Shown: positions 55,891 through 63,898 of the stretch, one piece after another | Numbering within the stretch: the stretch's first letter is position 1 | How the letters are laid out: every line of letters begins with the position of its first letter | Assembly: GCF_022811705.1 (NCBI RefSeq) | Contig: NZ_CP094528.1 | Coordinates: 1,302,001-1,366,000 of the forward strand | DNA from: Agromyces larvae | Lineage (GTDB): Bacteria > Actinomycetota > Actinomycetes > Actinomycetales > Microbacteriaceae | Length of the DNA stretch: 64,000 nt | Reading direction: 5' to 3' | Notes under the pieces: model-generated | Told to the model about the DNA's origin: nothing | The model's input: the letters and a program-made list of their open reading frames with translations, nothing else | Databases searched by the model: none | Made by a program: the position numbers and the translations under genes

Positions 55891-55970
55891 CGCGCACCGC
55901 CGGGGGCGGGCGCGCACCGCCGCACGCGGCCGCGCCCCGCCGCACGCGGGCGCGCACCGCCGGGGGCGGC
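55891..55970. repeat. 20-bp tandem repeat x4
   Basis: Units begin at 55891, 55911, 55931 and 55951, all of the form CGCGC(A/C)CCGCCG then GGGGCGG or CACGCGG plus one base. The first and fourth differ only at the last base. Fills the 134-bp convergent gap after the flavoprotein gene. G/C runs could fold and slow polymerase, so a terminator-like role is possible but unproven. Confidence 0.8.
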
Positions 55971-55987
55971 GCCTCACCCCCGCCGCG

Positions 55988-56746
55988 TCACGCCTCAGCG
56001 AGCAGTTCCCGTTCGACGACCTCGTCGTACCGGTCGAGCACGAGGTCGACGAGGTCGGGCGCGGCGGGCTCGCGGGGCTGGAGCAGCGGCTCGGCCATGG
56101 CGTCGGCGCCGGCCAGCGCGGCCTGGTCGTAGAACGTGCCCGGTGCGAGCAGGTACGGCGCCACGACGATGCGGCTGGCCGGATGCACGGCGCGCAGCAT
56201 CTCGATCGCGTCGGGCAGCCGCGGGTTCGCGGCCGCGATGAAGCCGACGGTGACGCCTCGGCCCAGCCGGGCGCCGAGGAGCCGCGCGGTCTCGAAGCAC
56301 TCGCGCACGCCGCGCGGGTCGTTCGAACCGGCCGCGGCGAGCACGACCGCGTCGCTCTCGGCGAGCCCGAGCCGGTCGAGCCGGTCGGCGAGCACGGAGA
56401 CGATCCGCTCGTCGGGTCCGAGGCCGTCGGCGAGCGATGCGCCGCGCCGGGCGAGCCGGTCGAGCCCCTGGGCGAGGCCGGTGCGCACGTGGTACCCCGC
56501 CGACAGCACGAGGGGCACGATGATCGACTCGGGGTCGTCGATGCCGTCGACCAGTGCCGAGGCGACATCGGTGTGCGCGGCGTCGACGAACGCGATCGAG
56601 ACGTCGAGCGACGGCCGGGCCGAGGCGACGCCGTCGACGAGGCCGATCACCGCCGCGCGGTTCTGCGCGGTCGGTGCGCCGTGCGTCACCGCGACGAGTC
56701 GCAGCGGGCGTTCAGGGGTGCCGATCCGCCTCGCGTCGTCGACCAC
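55988..56746 (-). CDS. Sirohydrochlorin chelatase-like protein (CbiX/SirB)
   Basis: 252 aa, two tandem CbiX-like halves. AVTHGAPTAQNRA (metal-binding His) and LVLSAGYHVRTGLAQGL in the first half; VVLAAAGSNDPRG and VVAPYLLAPGTFYDQA in the second. Inserts iron into sirohydrochlorin to give sirohaem for NirB. GTG start at 56746. Behind trmD on the same strand but with its own GlnR-type promoter in the 121-bp gap. Cobalt specificity cannot be ruled out, but the context favours iron. Confidence 0.87.
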   Translation of the reverse strand: MVDDARRIGTPERPLRLVAVTHGAPTAQNRAAVIGLVDGVASARPSLDVSIAFVDAAHTDVASALVDGIDDPESIIVPLVLSAGYHVRTGLAQGLDRLARRGASLADGLGPDERIVSVLADRLDRLGLAESDAVVLAAAGSNDPRGVRECFETARLLGARLGRGVTVGFIAAANPRLPDAIEMLRAVHPASRIVVAPYLLAPGTFYDQAALAGADAMAEPLLQPREPAAPDLVDLVLDRYDEVVERELLAEA

Positions 56747-56779
56747 CGCATCCGCCTCTCACCCGGGAACGTCCCTGCG

Positions 56780-56839
56780 GTTTCGACGCTATGCACGGCG
56801 TGTTTCGCGGATCACTCGCCGATGTTTCGGCGAGGTGAA
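56780..56839 (-). promoter_or_regulatory. GlnR-type promoter of the chelatase gene
   Basis: Minus-strand order: TTCAC (56839-56835), N6, GAAAC (56828-56824), 17 nt, GAAAC (56806-56802), exactly 10 nt, TAGCGT -10 box (56791-56786), and a third GAAAC at 56784-56780. The three GAAAC are each 22 bp apart. Layout is the same as at nirD, including TTCAC as the first half-site. Confidence 0.75.
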
Positions 56840-56867
56840 GAAGGCCGCACGTCGGGCTGCGGCGGGG

Positions 56868-57575
56868 TCAGCCCGCGGGATCGGGCTCGTCGCCGAGCAG
56901 CTCGGGCCGCACCCGGCGGGTACGCTCGAGCTGCTGCTCGTGCCGCCACTCGGCGACCTTGCCGTGGTGGCCGCTCAGCAGCACCGGCGGCACGTCGAGT
57001 CCGCGCCAGACGGCGGGCTTGGTGTAGCTGGGGTACTCGAGCAGGCCGTCCTCGTGCGACTCCTCGACGAGCGACTCGGGGTTGCCCACGACGCCGGGCA
57101 CGAGGCGGCCGGCGGCTTCGATCATCGCCATCACCGCGACCTCGCCGCCGTTCAGCACGTAGTCGCCGAGCGAGATGAGCCGCACCCGCATCCGGGTCGC
57201 GTAGTGATCGACGACGCGCTGGTCGATGCCCTCGTAGCGGCCGCAGGCGAAGATCAGGTGCTGCTCGGCCGCGAGCTCGCGCGCCGTCGCCTGGGTGAAC
57301 GGCTCGCCCGCCGGGGACGGCACGACGAGCAGCGCGTCGGATGGCCCGTCGCCCACGATCGAGTCGAGCGCCTCGCCCCACGGCTCGGGCTTCATGACCA
57401 TGCCCGCGCCGCCGCCGTACGGCGTGTCGTCGACGGTGCGGTGGCGGTCGTGGGTGAAGTCGCGCAGATCGTGCGCGGTGACCTCCAGCAGGCCCGACTC
57501 GCGTGCCTTGCCGAGCAGCGACAGGTCGAGCACGTCGAAGAACGACGGGAAGATCGTGACGATGTCGATCCGCAC
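56868..57575 (-). CDS. trmD: tRNA (guanine-N1)-methyltransferase
   Basis: Methylates G37 of tRNAs with SAM. 235 aa. [41 protein letters not shown] and the trefoil-knot block [21 protein letters not shown] start, 6 bp after the rimM stop. Last gene of rpsP-khpA-rimM-trmD; the usual next gene rplS is 13 kb away here. Confidence 0.98.
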   Translation of the reverse strand: MRIDIVTIFPSFFDVLDLSLLGKARESGLLEVTAHDLRDFTHDRHRTVDDTPYGGGAGMVMKPEPWGEALDSIVGDGPSDALLVVPSPAGEPFTQATARELAAEQHLIFACGRYEGIDQRVVDHYATRMRVRLISLGDYVLNGGEVAVMAMIEAAGRLVPGVVGNPESLVEESHEDGLLEYPSYTKPAVWRGLDVPPVLLSGHHGKVAEWRHEQQLERTRRVRPELLGDEPDPAG

Positions 57576-57581
57576 GGCGGG

Positions 57582-58226
57582 CTACTCCTGTCGGTCGGCG
57601 GCCTCGGTCGGCGGGTCGGATGCCTCGGACGCGTCGGCGTCCTCGGCCGCCGCTGCGGCGGCGGGTGCATCGGATGCCTCGTCGGCGAGCTCTTCGAACA
57701 GGCCCGCCGGCGGCGTCACGGTGAGCGTGCCCGCCGCGACGTCGACCTCGGGCACGATCGCCGAGACGAACGGGACCATGACCTCGCCCGACGCGGCCTT
57801 CACGATGAGCAGATCCTGCGCGGGCAGGTGGTCGACCCGGACGACCTTGCCGACCTCGGCGCCGTCGCGCAGCACGGTCAGCCCGACGAGCTGGTGGTCG
57901 TACCATGCGTCGGGTTCGTCGGGCTCTTCCGCCTCGTCGACGTCGACCCAGAGGATCGCCTTCACGAGGGTCTCGGCCGCGCTGCGGTCGTCGACGCCTT
58001 CGAAGAATCCGACCGGCTGCCCGTTGTACCAGCGCAGCTCGCGGAAGGTGAGGTGCTTGCCGTGCCAGGGCGATTCGGCGGGCACCTGCAGTGAGAACGT
58101 CGCTCCGGGCGCGAACCGCCGCTCGGGGTCGTCGGTGTAGAGCTCGAGCTTGATCGCGCCCTTCAGCCCGTGGGCCTTCGTCAGCCGCCCGACGCGGAGC
58201 TGCTGGGGACGTGGAGAGCGCGCCAC
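57582..58226 (-). CDS. rimM: Ribosome maturation factor RimM
   Basis: 30S assembly factor binding S19. 214 aa, with an acidic Ala/Glu/Asp tail of about 40 residues after the PRC-barrel. N-terminal LRVGRLTKAHGLKGAIKLEL, ELRWYNGQPVGFFEGVDDRS, and the PRC-barrel part LVGLTVLRDGAEVGKVVRVD. GTG start; 1 bp after the khpA stop. Confidence 0.96.
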   Translation of the reverse strand: MARSPRPQQLRVGRLTKAHGLKGAIKLELYTDDPERRFAPGATFSLQVPAESPWHGKHLTFRELRWYNGQPVGFFEGVDDRSAAETLVKAILWVDVDEAEEPDEPDAWYDHQLVGLTVLRDGAEVGKVVRVDHLPAQDLLIVKAASGEVMVPFVSAIVPEVDVAAGTLTVTPPAGLFEELADEASDAPAAAAAAEDADASEASDPPTEAADRQE

Positions 58227-58227
58227 G

Positions 58228-58464
58228 TCAGTCGTCGGTGTCGACGACGTCGACCCGCACCCGACGGCCGTCGGCGAGCGCGGTGACGAGCGTGCGCAGC
58301 GCCTTGGCGGTGCGGCCCGCGCGGCCGATGACGCGGCCGAGGTCCTCGGGGTTCACGTGAACCTCGAGGACCTCGCCGCGTGCGCTCGACGCGGAGACGA
58401 CCCGCACCTCGTCGGGGTGATCGACGATTCCCTTGACGAGGTGTTCGAGCGCGGACTGGAGCAA
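58228..58464 (-). CDS. khpA: KH-domain RNA-binding protein (KhpA/YlqC)
   Basis: 78 aa single KH domain: VKGIVDHPDEVRV, EVHVNPEDLGRVIGRAGRTA with the GRxG-type loop, then VTALADGRRVRVDVVD. Small RNA chaperone linked with rpsP throughout Firmicutes and Actinobacteria. Starts with TTG at 58464, 3 bp after the rpsP stop, with GAGGCG as SD. Confidence 0.94.
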   Translation of the reverse strand: MLQSALEHLVKGIVDHPDEVRVVSASSARGEVLEVHVNPEDLGRVIGRAGRTAKALRTLVTALADGRRVRVDVVDTDD

Positions 58465-58467
58465 GGC

Positions 58468-58878
58468 TTACGCCTCGTCCGTGGTCTCGGCCTCGGCGGC
58501 CGGGGCCTCTTCGACCTTGGCCGGCTTCTCGGCCTTGGGCTTGAGGACGGGCTTCTTGGCGCTGTCGGCCTCGAACGCGGCCTTGGGCTCGGCGGTCTTG
58601 ACGGTGCTGGTCGCACCCTTCTCGCCCTTGAAGGTGCCCCAGTCGCCGGTCAGCTTGAGGATGGCGAGCACCTGCTCGGTCGGCTGCGCGCCGACGGAGA
58701 GCCAGTACTGCGCGCGGTCGGAGTTCACCTCGATGAACGAGGGCTCCTCGGTGGGGTGGTACTTGCCGATCTCTTCGATCACGCGACCGTCGCGCTTGGT
58801 GCGCGAGTCGGCGACGACGATGCGGTAGTACGGGGCACGGATCTTGCCGAGCCGCTTGAGACGGATCTTGACAGCCAC
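58468..58878 (-). CDS. rpsP: 30S ribosomal protein S16
   Basis: 136 aa. Core [37 protein letters not shown] and [19 protein letters not shown], then a Lys/Ala/Glu-rich tail of about 50 residues. GTG 58878 with AGGAGA SD; the long upstream open frame is antisense noise. First gene of its operon, behind a clear promoter. Confidence 0.97.
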   Translation of the reverse strand: MAVKIRLKRLGKIRAPYYRIVVADSRTKRDGRVIEEIGKYHPTEEPSFIEVNSDRAQYWLSVGAQPTEQVLAILKLTGDWGTFKGEKGATSTVKTAEPKAAFEADSAKKPVLKPKAEKPAKVEEAPAAEAETTDEA

Positions 58879-59007
58879 GATTCTCCTGAATGGGTCTGGT
58901 GAGGTGGGCGAACTGACAGCCGTGAGCGTGGGGTGCACACTCGGCGGAAGCTCAATGGTGTTCCACAGGCCGGATAGAGGGTCGGGCGATGCGGAACTCG
59001 ACTGACC

Positions 59008-59037
59008 ATTCTTGCAGATTTCGGCGGTGAGGGACAA
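59008..59037 (-). promoter_or_regulatory. rpsP promoter
   Basis: TTGTCC (59037-59032), 18-nt spacer, AAGAAT (59013-59008) on the minus strand. Gives a leader of about 120 nt in the 182-bp gap 58879-59060. Layout closely resembles the rplS promoter. Confidence 0.6.
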
Positions 59038-59060
59038 TCGAGCGGATGTCGCACCGCGGG

Positions 59061-60062
59061 TCAGAAGACGAACCCCTCGGGGAACGGGTCGTCGTCGTCG
59101 AGCACGTACTGGCCGAAGCCGGTGACCCAGGCCCGCCCGGTGATCGTCGGCACGACGGCGGCCACTCCGCCCACGGTCGCCTCGCGCAGCAGGCGCCCGG
59201 TGAACTCGGTGCCGATGAACGACTCGTTGACGAAGTCGGTCTCGAGCGCGAGCTCGCCGCGCGCGTGCAGCTCGGCCATGCGGGCGCTCGTGCCGGTGCC
59301 GCAGGGCGAGCGGTCGAACCATCCGGGGTGGATGGCCATCGCGTGGCGCGACCTGACCGCGTCGGAGCCGGGCGCGATGAACTCGACGTGGTGCACGTGG
59401 TCCGCGCCGGAGATCTCGGGGTGCCGCGGCGGGCGCTGCGTGTTGATCGCGTCCATGATCGCGAGGCCGGCGCGGACGATGTCGTCCTTGCGCGTCCGGT
59501 CGAACGGCAGCCCCACGTCGTCGAGGTCGACGAGCGCGTAGAAGTTGCCGCCGAACGCGACCGAGTACGGCACTTCGCCGTATCCGGGCACCTCGATCGC
59601 CTCGTCGAGTCGCTCGACGAAGCTCGGCACGTTCTCGATGGTGACGTGCTTCGCGCGGCCGCCCTCGACGGCGACGCGGGCGACGACGAGGCCCGCGGGC
59701 ACGTCGAGGCGGATCTCGGTGACCGGCTCGGTCGTCTCGACCATGCCGGTCTCGACGAGCACGGTGGCCACGCCGATGGTGCCGTGGCCGCACATCGGCA
59801 GGAACCCGCTGGCCTCGATGAACACGACGCCCCAGTCGGCGTCGGGCCGGGTCGGCGCCTGCAGCAGCGCGCCCGACATCGACGCGTGCCCGCGGGGCTC
59901 GTTCATGAGCAGGCCGCGCAGCCCGTCGAGGTGCTCCATCGCCCAGAGCCGTTTGTCGTTCATGGTCGCGCCGGGGATCGGGCCGACGCCGCCGGTGACG
60001 ACCCGGGTCGGCATCCCCTCGGTGTGGCTGTCGACCGCGGAGATCACCCGGCGCGCCCGCAT
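59061..60062 (-). CDS. 4-hydroxyproline 2-epimerase (proline racemase family)
   Basis: Interconverts trans-4-hydroxy-L-proline and cis-4-hydroxy-D-proline. 333 aa. Both catalytic cysteines are present: [17 protein letters not shown] and [16 protein letters not shown], which separates epimerases from the dehydratases of the family. [16 protein letters not shown] opens the protein. ATG 60062 overlaps the stop of the DapA-like gene. Position in a D-hydroxyproline operon favours hydroxyproline over proline as substrate. Confidence 0.92.
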   Translation of the reverse strand: MRARRVISAVDSHTEGMPTRVVTGGVGPIPGATMNDKRLWAMEHLDGLRGLLMNEPRGHASMSGALLQAPTRPDADWGVVFIEASGFLPMCGHGTIGVATVLVETGMVETTEPVTEIRLDVPAGLVVARVAVEGGRAKHVTIENVPSFVERLDEAIEVPGYGEVPYSVAFGGNFYALVDLDDVGLPFDRTRKDDIVRAGLAIMDAINTQRPPRHPEISGADHVHHVEFIAPGSDAVRSRHAMAIHPGWFDRSPCGTGTSARMAELHARGELALETDFVNESFIGTEFTGRLLREATVGGVAAVVPTITGRAWVTGFGQYVLDDDDPFPEGFVF

Positions 60063-60994
60063 CAGGCGACCGCCGCCCGGCGCGCCGCGAGCGCGGCGAG
60101 GGCCCGCTCGGTGTCGGCGGTGATCTGGGCGCGCTGCTCGGCGCTGAGCGGGCCGCGCGGCGGGCGGGTCGGGCCGCCGTAGGAGTTGCCGCAGAGGTCC
60201 ATCGAGAGCTTGATGGCCTGCACGAACTCGGTGCGCGAGTCCCAGCGGAACACCGCGACGAGCTGCTCGTACAGCGACTTCGCCTCGTGCCAGTCGCCGC
60301 GGATGCACAGGTCGTAGAGTTCGACCGCCTCGCGCGGGAACGCGTTCGGGTAGCCGGCGAACCATCCGACCGCGCCGTTCACCATGAGCTCGAAGAGCAC
60401 GTCGTCGGCCCCGGCGATGACGTCGATGTCGCACAACTCCTTGATCTCGTAGACCCGGCGCACGTCGCCCGAGAACTCCTTGATCGCGACCACCTCGGGG
60501 ATCTCGGCGAGCTTCGCGACGAGCTTCGGGGTGAGGTCGACCTTGGTGTCGAACGGGTTGTTGTACGCCATGATCGGCAGGCCCGCCTTCGCGACCTCGG
60601 CGTAGTGCGCGATCACCTCGCCCTCGTTGGCGCGGTAGAGGGTGGGCGGCAGCAGCAGCACGCCGTCGGCCCCGTCCTCGCGGGCGAGCTCGGCCCAGTG
60701 ACGCGCCTGGTGGCTGCCGACGCCGTGCACGCCGGCCACGACGATGCCCCGCCCGTCGACCGCATCCACCGCGACCTGGACGACCCGGCGCCGCTCGTCG
60801 TCGGTCAGCGACGAGTACTCGCCGAGCGACCCGTTCGGGCCGACCCCGCGGCAGCCGTTCGCCATCAGGAAGTCGACGTGCTCGCCGAACCGGTCGTAGT
60901 CGACCGCGAGGCCCGCGGGTGCCGACGGGTCTTCCCTGAACGCGAGGGTCGTCGCGACGACGACCCCGCCGAGGTTCATGGTGGGTTCGGTCAT
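60062..60994 (-). CDS. DapA-family lyase, likely 1-pyrroline-4-hydroxy-2-carboxylate deaminase
   Basis: 310 aa TIM-barrel Schiff-base enzyme. [19 protein letters not shown] (phosphate/substrate loop), [15 protein letters not shown] with the catalytic Tyr region and [17 protein letters not shown] with the Schiff-base Lys. Not the lysine-pathway DapA: located in the hydroxyproline operon, where its expected product is alpha-ketoglutarate semialdehyde. ATG 60994 (after GGAACC) is preferred to the in-frame start 39 nt upstream. Confidence 0.88.
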   Translation of the reverse strand: MTEPTMNLGGVVVATTLAFREDPSAPAGLAVDYDRFGEHVDFLMANGCRGVGPNGSLGEYSSLTDDERRRVVQVAVDAVDGRGIVVAGVHGVGSHQARHWAELAREDGADGVLLLPPTLYRANEGEVIAHYAEVAKAGLPIMAYNNPFDTKVDLTPKLVAKLAEIPEVVAIKEFSGDVRRVYEIKELCDIDVIAGADDVLFELMVNGAVGWFAGYPNAFPREAVELYDLCIRGDWHEAKSLYEQLVAVFRWDSRTEFVQAIKLSMDLCGNSYGGPTRPPRGPLSAEQRAQITADTERALAALAARRAAVA

Positions 60995-61038
60995 GTCGGT
61001 TCCATTCTGGTCGCGTGCGCTGCGGTGCGCCACGGCGG

Positions 61039-61055
61039 TAATGCATCACACATTA
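61039..61055. promoter_or_regulatory. Palindromic site at the FAD-gene/DapA-like gene junction
   Basis: TAATGCATCACACATTA has 5-bp arms TAATG/CATTA and covers the stop codon of the upstream FAD gene. Minus-strand TAATGTGTGATG shares 9 of 12 bases with TAATATGTCACG at 63863-63852 upstream of the operon. Candidate operator for the GntR/FCD regulator. Confidence 0.45.
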
Positions 61056-62425
61056 TCGGATGCCCCGGGCGAGTCGCCGGCCCGGGCGAGTTCGCCGATC
61101 CGCACCGAGGAGAGCACGGGGCGCGCGTCGAAGTCGACGGGGGCCGCCACCAGCTGTTCGACCGTGCGCCCGCATGTGCGGCCCTGACAGGCGCCGAGCC
61201 CCGCACGCGCGGCCAACCGCACGCCCCGGCTCGAGGCATCCGCGTACTCGGCGATGCGCGCCCTCGTGACCGACTCGCAGCGGCAGACGACGGTGTCGTC
61301 GTCGAGCCAGTCGGTCCAGCCGCGACGCACGTCGTGGGCGGCGAGGCGAGCGGCGAACGCGTGCAGGCGGCGACGTGCGCGCAGCGCACCCGCGATGCGG
61401 GCGTCGTCGAGGGCGCCGCCGGCCGCAGCGAATCCGGCGACCGCCCCCTCGGCGAGCGCCGCGTCGGCCCCGGCGATGCCGGTGATCTCGCCGGCGGCGA
61501 AGACCGCGGCGACCGTCGTCGCCTGGCGCTCGTCGACCTCGACGAACCGGGCCGACGAGATGCGGCAGCCGGCCTGGACGGCCGCCTCGAGTCGAGGGGT
61601 GAAGCCGTGCCCGAGCGCGACCGAGTCGCACGCGACCGTGCGCTCGGTGCCTGAGATCGGGCGCCAGTCGGCGTCGACGCGCTGCACGGTGACCGCTTCG
61701 ACGGCGTGCTCGCCGTGGATGCGGGTGACCGCGCTGCCGAGCCGATACGGCGTGCGCGTGCGGACCATGCCGCCGACGTACCCGGCGAGCTCGGCGGCCT
61801 TGCCGGCCGCCCCCGCGAGCTGCCACGGCGATCGCCCCCAGCCCCGCACGAGTCCGCGCACGCCGACGGCCTCGACGACCTCGGCGACTTCGCCGCCCGC
61901 GATCGCGATGCTCGCGGCGACCGGCAGCAGGAACGGACCCGCCCCGGCGACCACGGTGCGCCGCCCCGGCGTGACGGCGTCGCGCTTGGCGAGCGCCTGC
62001 GCGGCGCCGGCGGTGACGACGCCCGGCAGCGTCCACCCGGGTACCGGCAGCGCGCGGTCGTGCGCGCCGGTCGCGATGACGAGCGCGTCGGCCTCGACGG
62101 TCAGGCCCTCGCGCCCCGAAGCGTCGGCGGGGCCGACGACGGCGTGCACCCGGATGCCGCCCTCGGTCTCGACGCGCCACACGCTCGCCTGCCGGTGCAC
62201 CGTCGCCCGGTCGCCGGCCCGGTCGATGGCGGCCCGCAGCCGCTCGAACCGCGACCACCGGTGCTGCATGCGCGGATCGGTGAGGCCGTCGTGGTGACGC
62301 CAGAACTGGCCGCCGGGCCGCTCGCCCTCGTCGAGCAGCGTCACGTCGGCCCCGCGCGCGAGGGCGGCCTGCGCGGCCGCCAGGCCGGCCGGACCGGCGC
62401 CCACGATCGCCACCCGGCGGCTCAT
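61046..62425 (-). CDS. D-hydroxyproline dehydrogenase-like subunit, FAD/NAD(P) oxidoreductase with BFD-type Fe-S domain
   Basis: 459 aa. Two Rossmann motifs (VAIVGAGPAGLAAAQAALARG; VVAGAGPFLLPVAASIAIAGG), VFAAGEITGIAGADAALAEG as the second FAD motif, and a C-terminal Cys cluster (TVVCRCESVTRARI ... LGACQGRTCG) that can hold a [2Fe-2S]. Matches the alpha subunit of HcnABC-like or D-hydroxyproline dehydrogenase complexes. ATG overlaps the small ferredoxin-like gene stop. Confidence 0.88.
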   Translation of the reverse strand: MSRRVAIVGAGPAGLAAAQAALARGADVTLLDEGERPGGQFWRHHDGLTDPRMQHRWSRFERLRAAIDRAGDRATVHRQASVWRVETEGGIRVHAVVGPADASGREGLTVEADALVIATGAHDRALPVPGWTLPGVVTAGAAQALAKRDAVTPGRRTVVAGAGPFLLPVAASIAIAGGEVAEVVEAVGVRGLVRGWGRSPWQLAGAAGKAAELAGYVGGMVRTRTPYRLGSAVTRIHGEHAVEAVTVQRVDADWRPISGTERTVACDSVALGHGFTPRLEAAVQAGCRISSARFVEVDERQATTVAAVFAAGEITGIAGADAALAEGAVAGFAAAGGALDDARIAGALRARRRLHAFAARLAAHDVRRGWTDWLDDDTVVCRCESVTRARIAEYADASSRGVRLAARAGLGACQGRTCGRTVEQLVAAPVDFDARPVLSSVRIGELARAGDSPGASDNV

Positions 62426-62664
62426 CGCGCCTCCCGTCGGACGACGTCGCCGTCGCAGGCGGTGCGCTGGCAGGCGCGCACGCCTTCGATGCCGTTCACC
62501 GTCACGATGCAGTCCTGGCAGATCCCGATGCCGCAGAACACTCCGCGTTCGGCGCCCGCCGCGGTGCGCCACGTGCGCCGGCCGGCGCCGATGAGCACGC
62601 CGGCGATGGTCTGGCCGTCGCGGCCGGCGAGGTCGTCGCCGTCGACGCGGATGCGCACGCTCAT
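62422..62664 (-). CDS. (2Fe-2S)-binding small subunit of D-hydroxyproline dehydrogenase
   Basis: 80 aa ferredoxin-like protein with ERGVFCGIGICQDCIVTVNG and VRACQRTAC, giving a plant-type [2Fe-2S] set (CxxxxCxxC plus a later Cys). Gamma/beta electron-transfer subunit between the two flavoprotein subunits. Overlaps both neighbours by ATGA. Confidence 0.9.
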   Translation of the reverse strand: MSVRIRVDGDDLAGRDGQTIAGVLIGAGRRTWRTAAGAERGVFCGIGICQDCIVTVNGIEGVRACQRTACDGDVVRREAR

Positions 62665-63830
62665 GCCGCCGCCCGCAGGCTCGCCCGGGTGGGCAGGAAC
62701 GGCGCGGGGTCGGTCGGCGCCGCCGTGCCGAGCACCGCGTGCGCGACGAGGTCGCCCGTGGTCGGCGCGAGTCCGATGCCGGCGCCCTCGTGCCCCGCCG
62801 CATGGAAGAGCCCGGGCACGTCGCCGTCGGCCCCGATCACGGGCAGGTGATCGGGCGCGTAGGGGCGGAACCCGATGTAGCTGCGCAGCAGCATCGTGTC
62901 GGCGAGGAACGGGAACAGCCGGGTCGCCTTCCCGGCGATCTCGACGATCGGCGCGAGCGTGCCCGCTCGGGAGAAGCCGACGCGTTCGCGGCTCGAACCG
63001 ATGAGCACCGTGCCGGCGGGCGTGGACTCCACGACCGTGGAGGTCTGCAGCGCGGCATCCGACGACCCGACGGCGCCGACGTAGTCGGCGTCGTAGACCT
63101 TGTGGAACACCCGCTGGGGCATGGGGGTGGTGACGAGGATCACCCCGCGACGCGGGCGGATGTCGAGCCGCGCGCCGAGCCGCGCCGCCACCTCGCCGGC
63201 CCAGGGCCCGGCGCAGTTCACCACCGCGTCGGCCGTGATCGACCCCTCGGGCGTCAGGATGCCGGCGAGCCGGCGGCCGTCGCGCGAGCCGGCGTGCACG
63301 GGTCCGACCACCTCGGTGAGCCGCAGCTCGGCACCGAGCCGCCGGGCGCGGGCGAGCATCGCCTGGGTGGCCAGGCTCGGCTGCACCTGCGCGTCGTCGG
63401 GGTAGTGGATGCCGCGGGCTGCGGCCGGGCTCAGGTGCGGTTCGAGGGCGCGCAGTTCGTCGGTCTCGAGCGGCTCGGCCCGGATGCCGATGCCGCGCTG
63501 CGATGCGGCGAACGCGTCGAGCGCCTCGGTGCCGCCCTCGAAGGCGACGACCACCCCGCCCTTCGCCTCGAACTCGGTGGCCGGCTGACCCGGTGCGCGG
63601 TCGGCGTCGAGCCGTGTCGCGAGGCGGCGCCACGCACGGTTCGCGACGATCGCGAGTTCGGCTTCGGCGCCCGGCCCCTTGTCGGAGACGAGGATGTTGC
63701 CCTCGCACCGGCTGGAGGTCTCGGCCGCGACGCCCGAACGGTCGACGACGACGACGTCGGCTCCGGCCTCGGCGAGCGCGAGTGCGCTCGCGGCGCCGAC
63801 GGCTCCGGCTCCGATGACGATGACGCGCAC
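62661..63830 (-). CDS. D-hydroxyproline dehydrogenase-like catalytic subunit (DAO-family FAD oxidase)
   Basis: 389 aa. N-terminal VIVIGAGAVGAASALALAEAG binds FAD; the DAO fold continues with GIHYPDDAQVQPSLATQAML, VVNCAGPWAGEVAARLG and the C-terminal FHAAGHEGAGIGLAPTTGDL. Same family as D-amino-acid dehydrogenase, and the catalytic beta subunit of the heterotrimer. GTG 63830 with GGAGGGAGGG just upstream. Confidence 0.88.
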   Translation of the reverse strand: MRVIVIGAGAVGAASALALAEAGADVVVVDRSGVAAETSSRCEGNILVSDKGPGAEAELAIVANRAWRRLATRLDADRAPGQPATEFEAKGGVVVAFEGGTEALDAFAASQRGIGIRAEPLETDELRALEPHLSPAAARGIHYPDDAQVQPSLATQAMLARARRLGAELRLTEVVGPVHAGSRDGRRLAGILTPEGSITADAVVNCAGPWAGEVAARLGARLDIRPRRGVILVTTPMPQRVFHKVYDADYVGAVGSSDAALQTSTVVESTPAGTVLIGSSRERVGFSRAGTLAPIVEIAGKATRLFPFLADTMLLRSYIGFRPYAPDHLPVIGADGDVPGLFHAAGHEGAGIGLAPTTGDLVAHAVLGTAAPTDPAPFLPTRASLRAAA

Positions 63831-63851
63831 GTCCCTCCCTCCTCGGCGGTG

Positions 63852-63863
63852 CGTGACATATTA
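63852..63863 (-). promoter_or_regulatory. Promoter/operator of the hydroxyproline operon
   Basis: Minus strand TAATATGTCACG. TAATAT (63863-63858) suits a -10 box with a leader of about 20 nt. The whole 12-mer resembles the palindrome at 61039-61055. The 68-bp gap 63831-63898 holds nothing else. Confidence 0.45.
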
Positions 63864-63898
63864 CAGATTGCGGAGGCGTCAGCATCGACCCGCCGCGC

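Noticed and set aside
44034..56746. Recent mobile element carrying the nitrate genes
   Set aside because: No integrase, transposase, flanking direct repeats or shift in base composition seen by eye; an old rearrangement remains possible.
61034..61055. Rho-independent terminator at the FAD gene end
   Set aside because: Arms are only 5 bp and A/T-rich, and the operon continues within 50 bp; an operator fits better.
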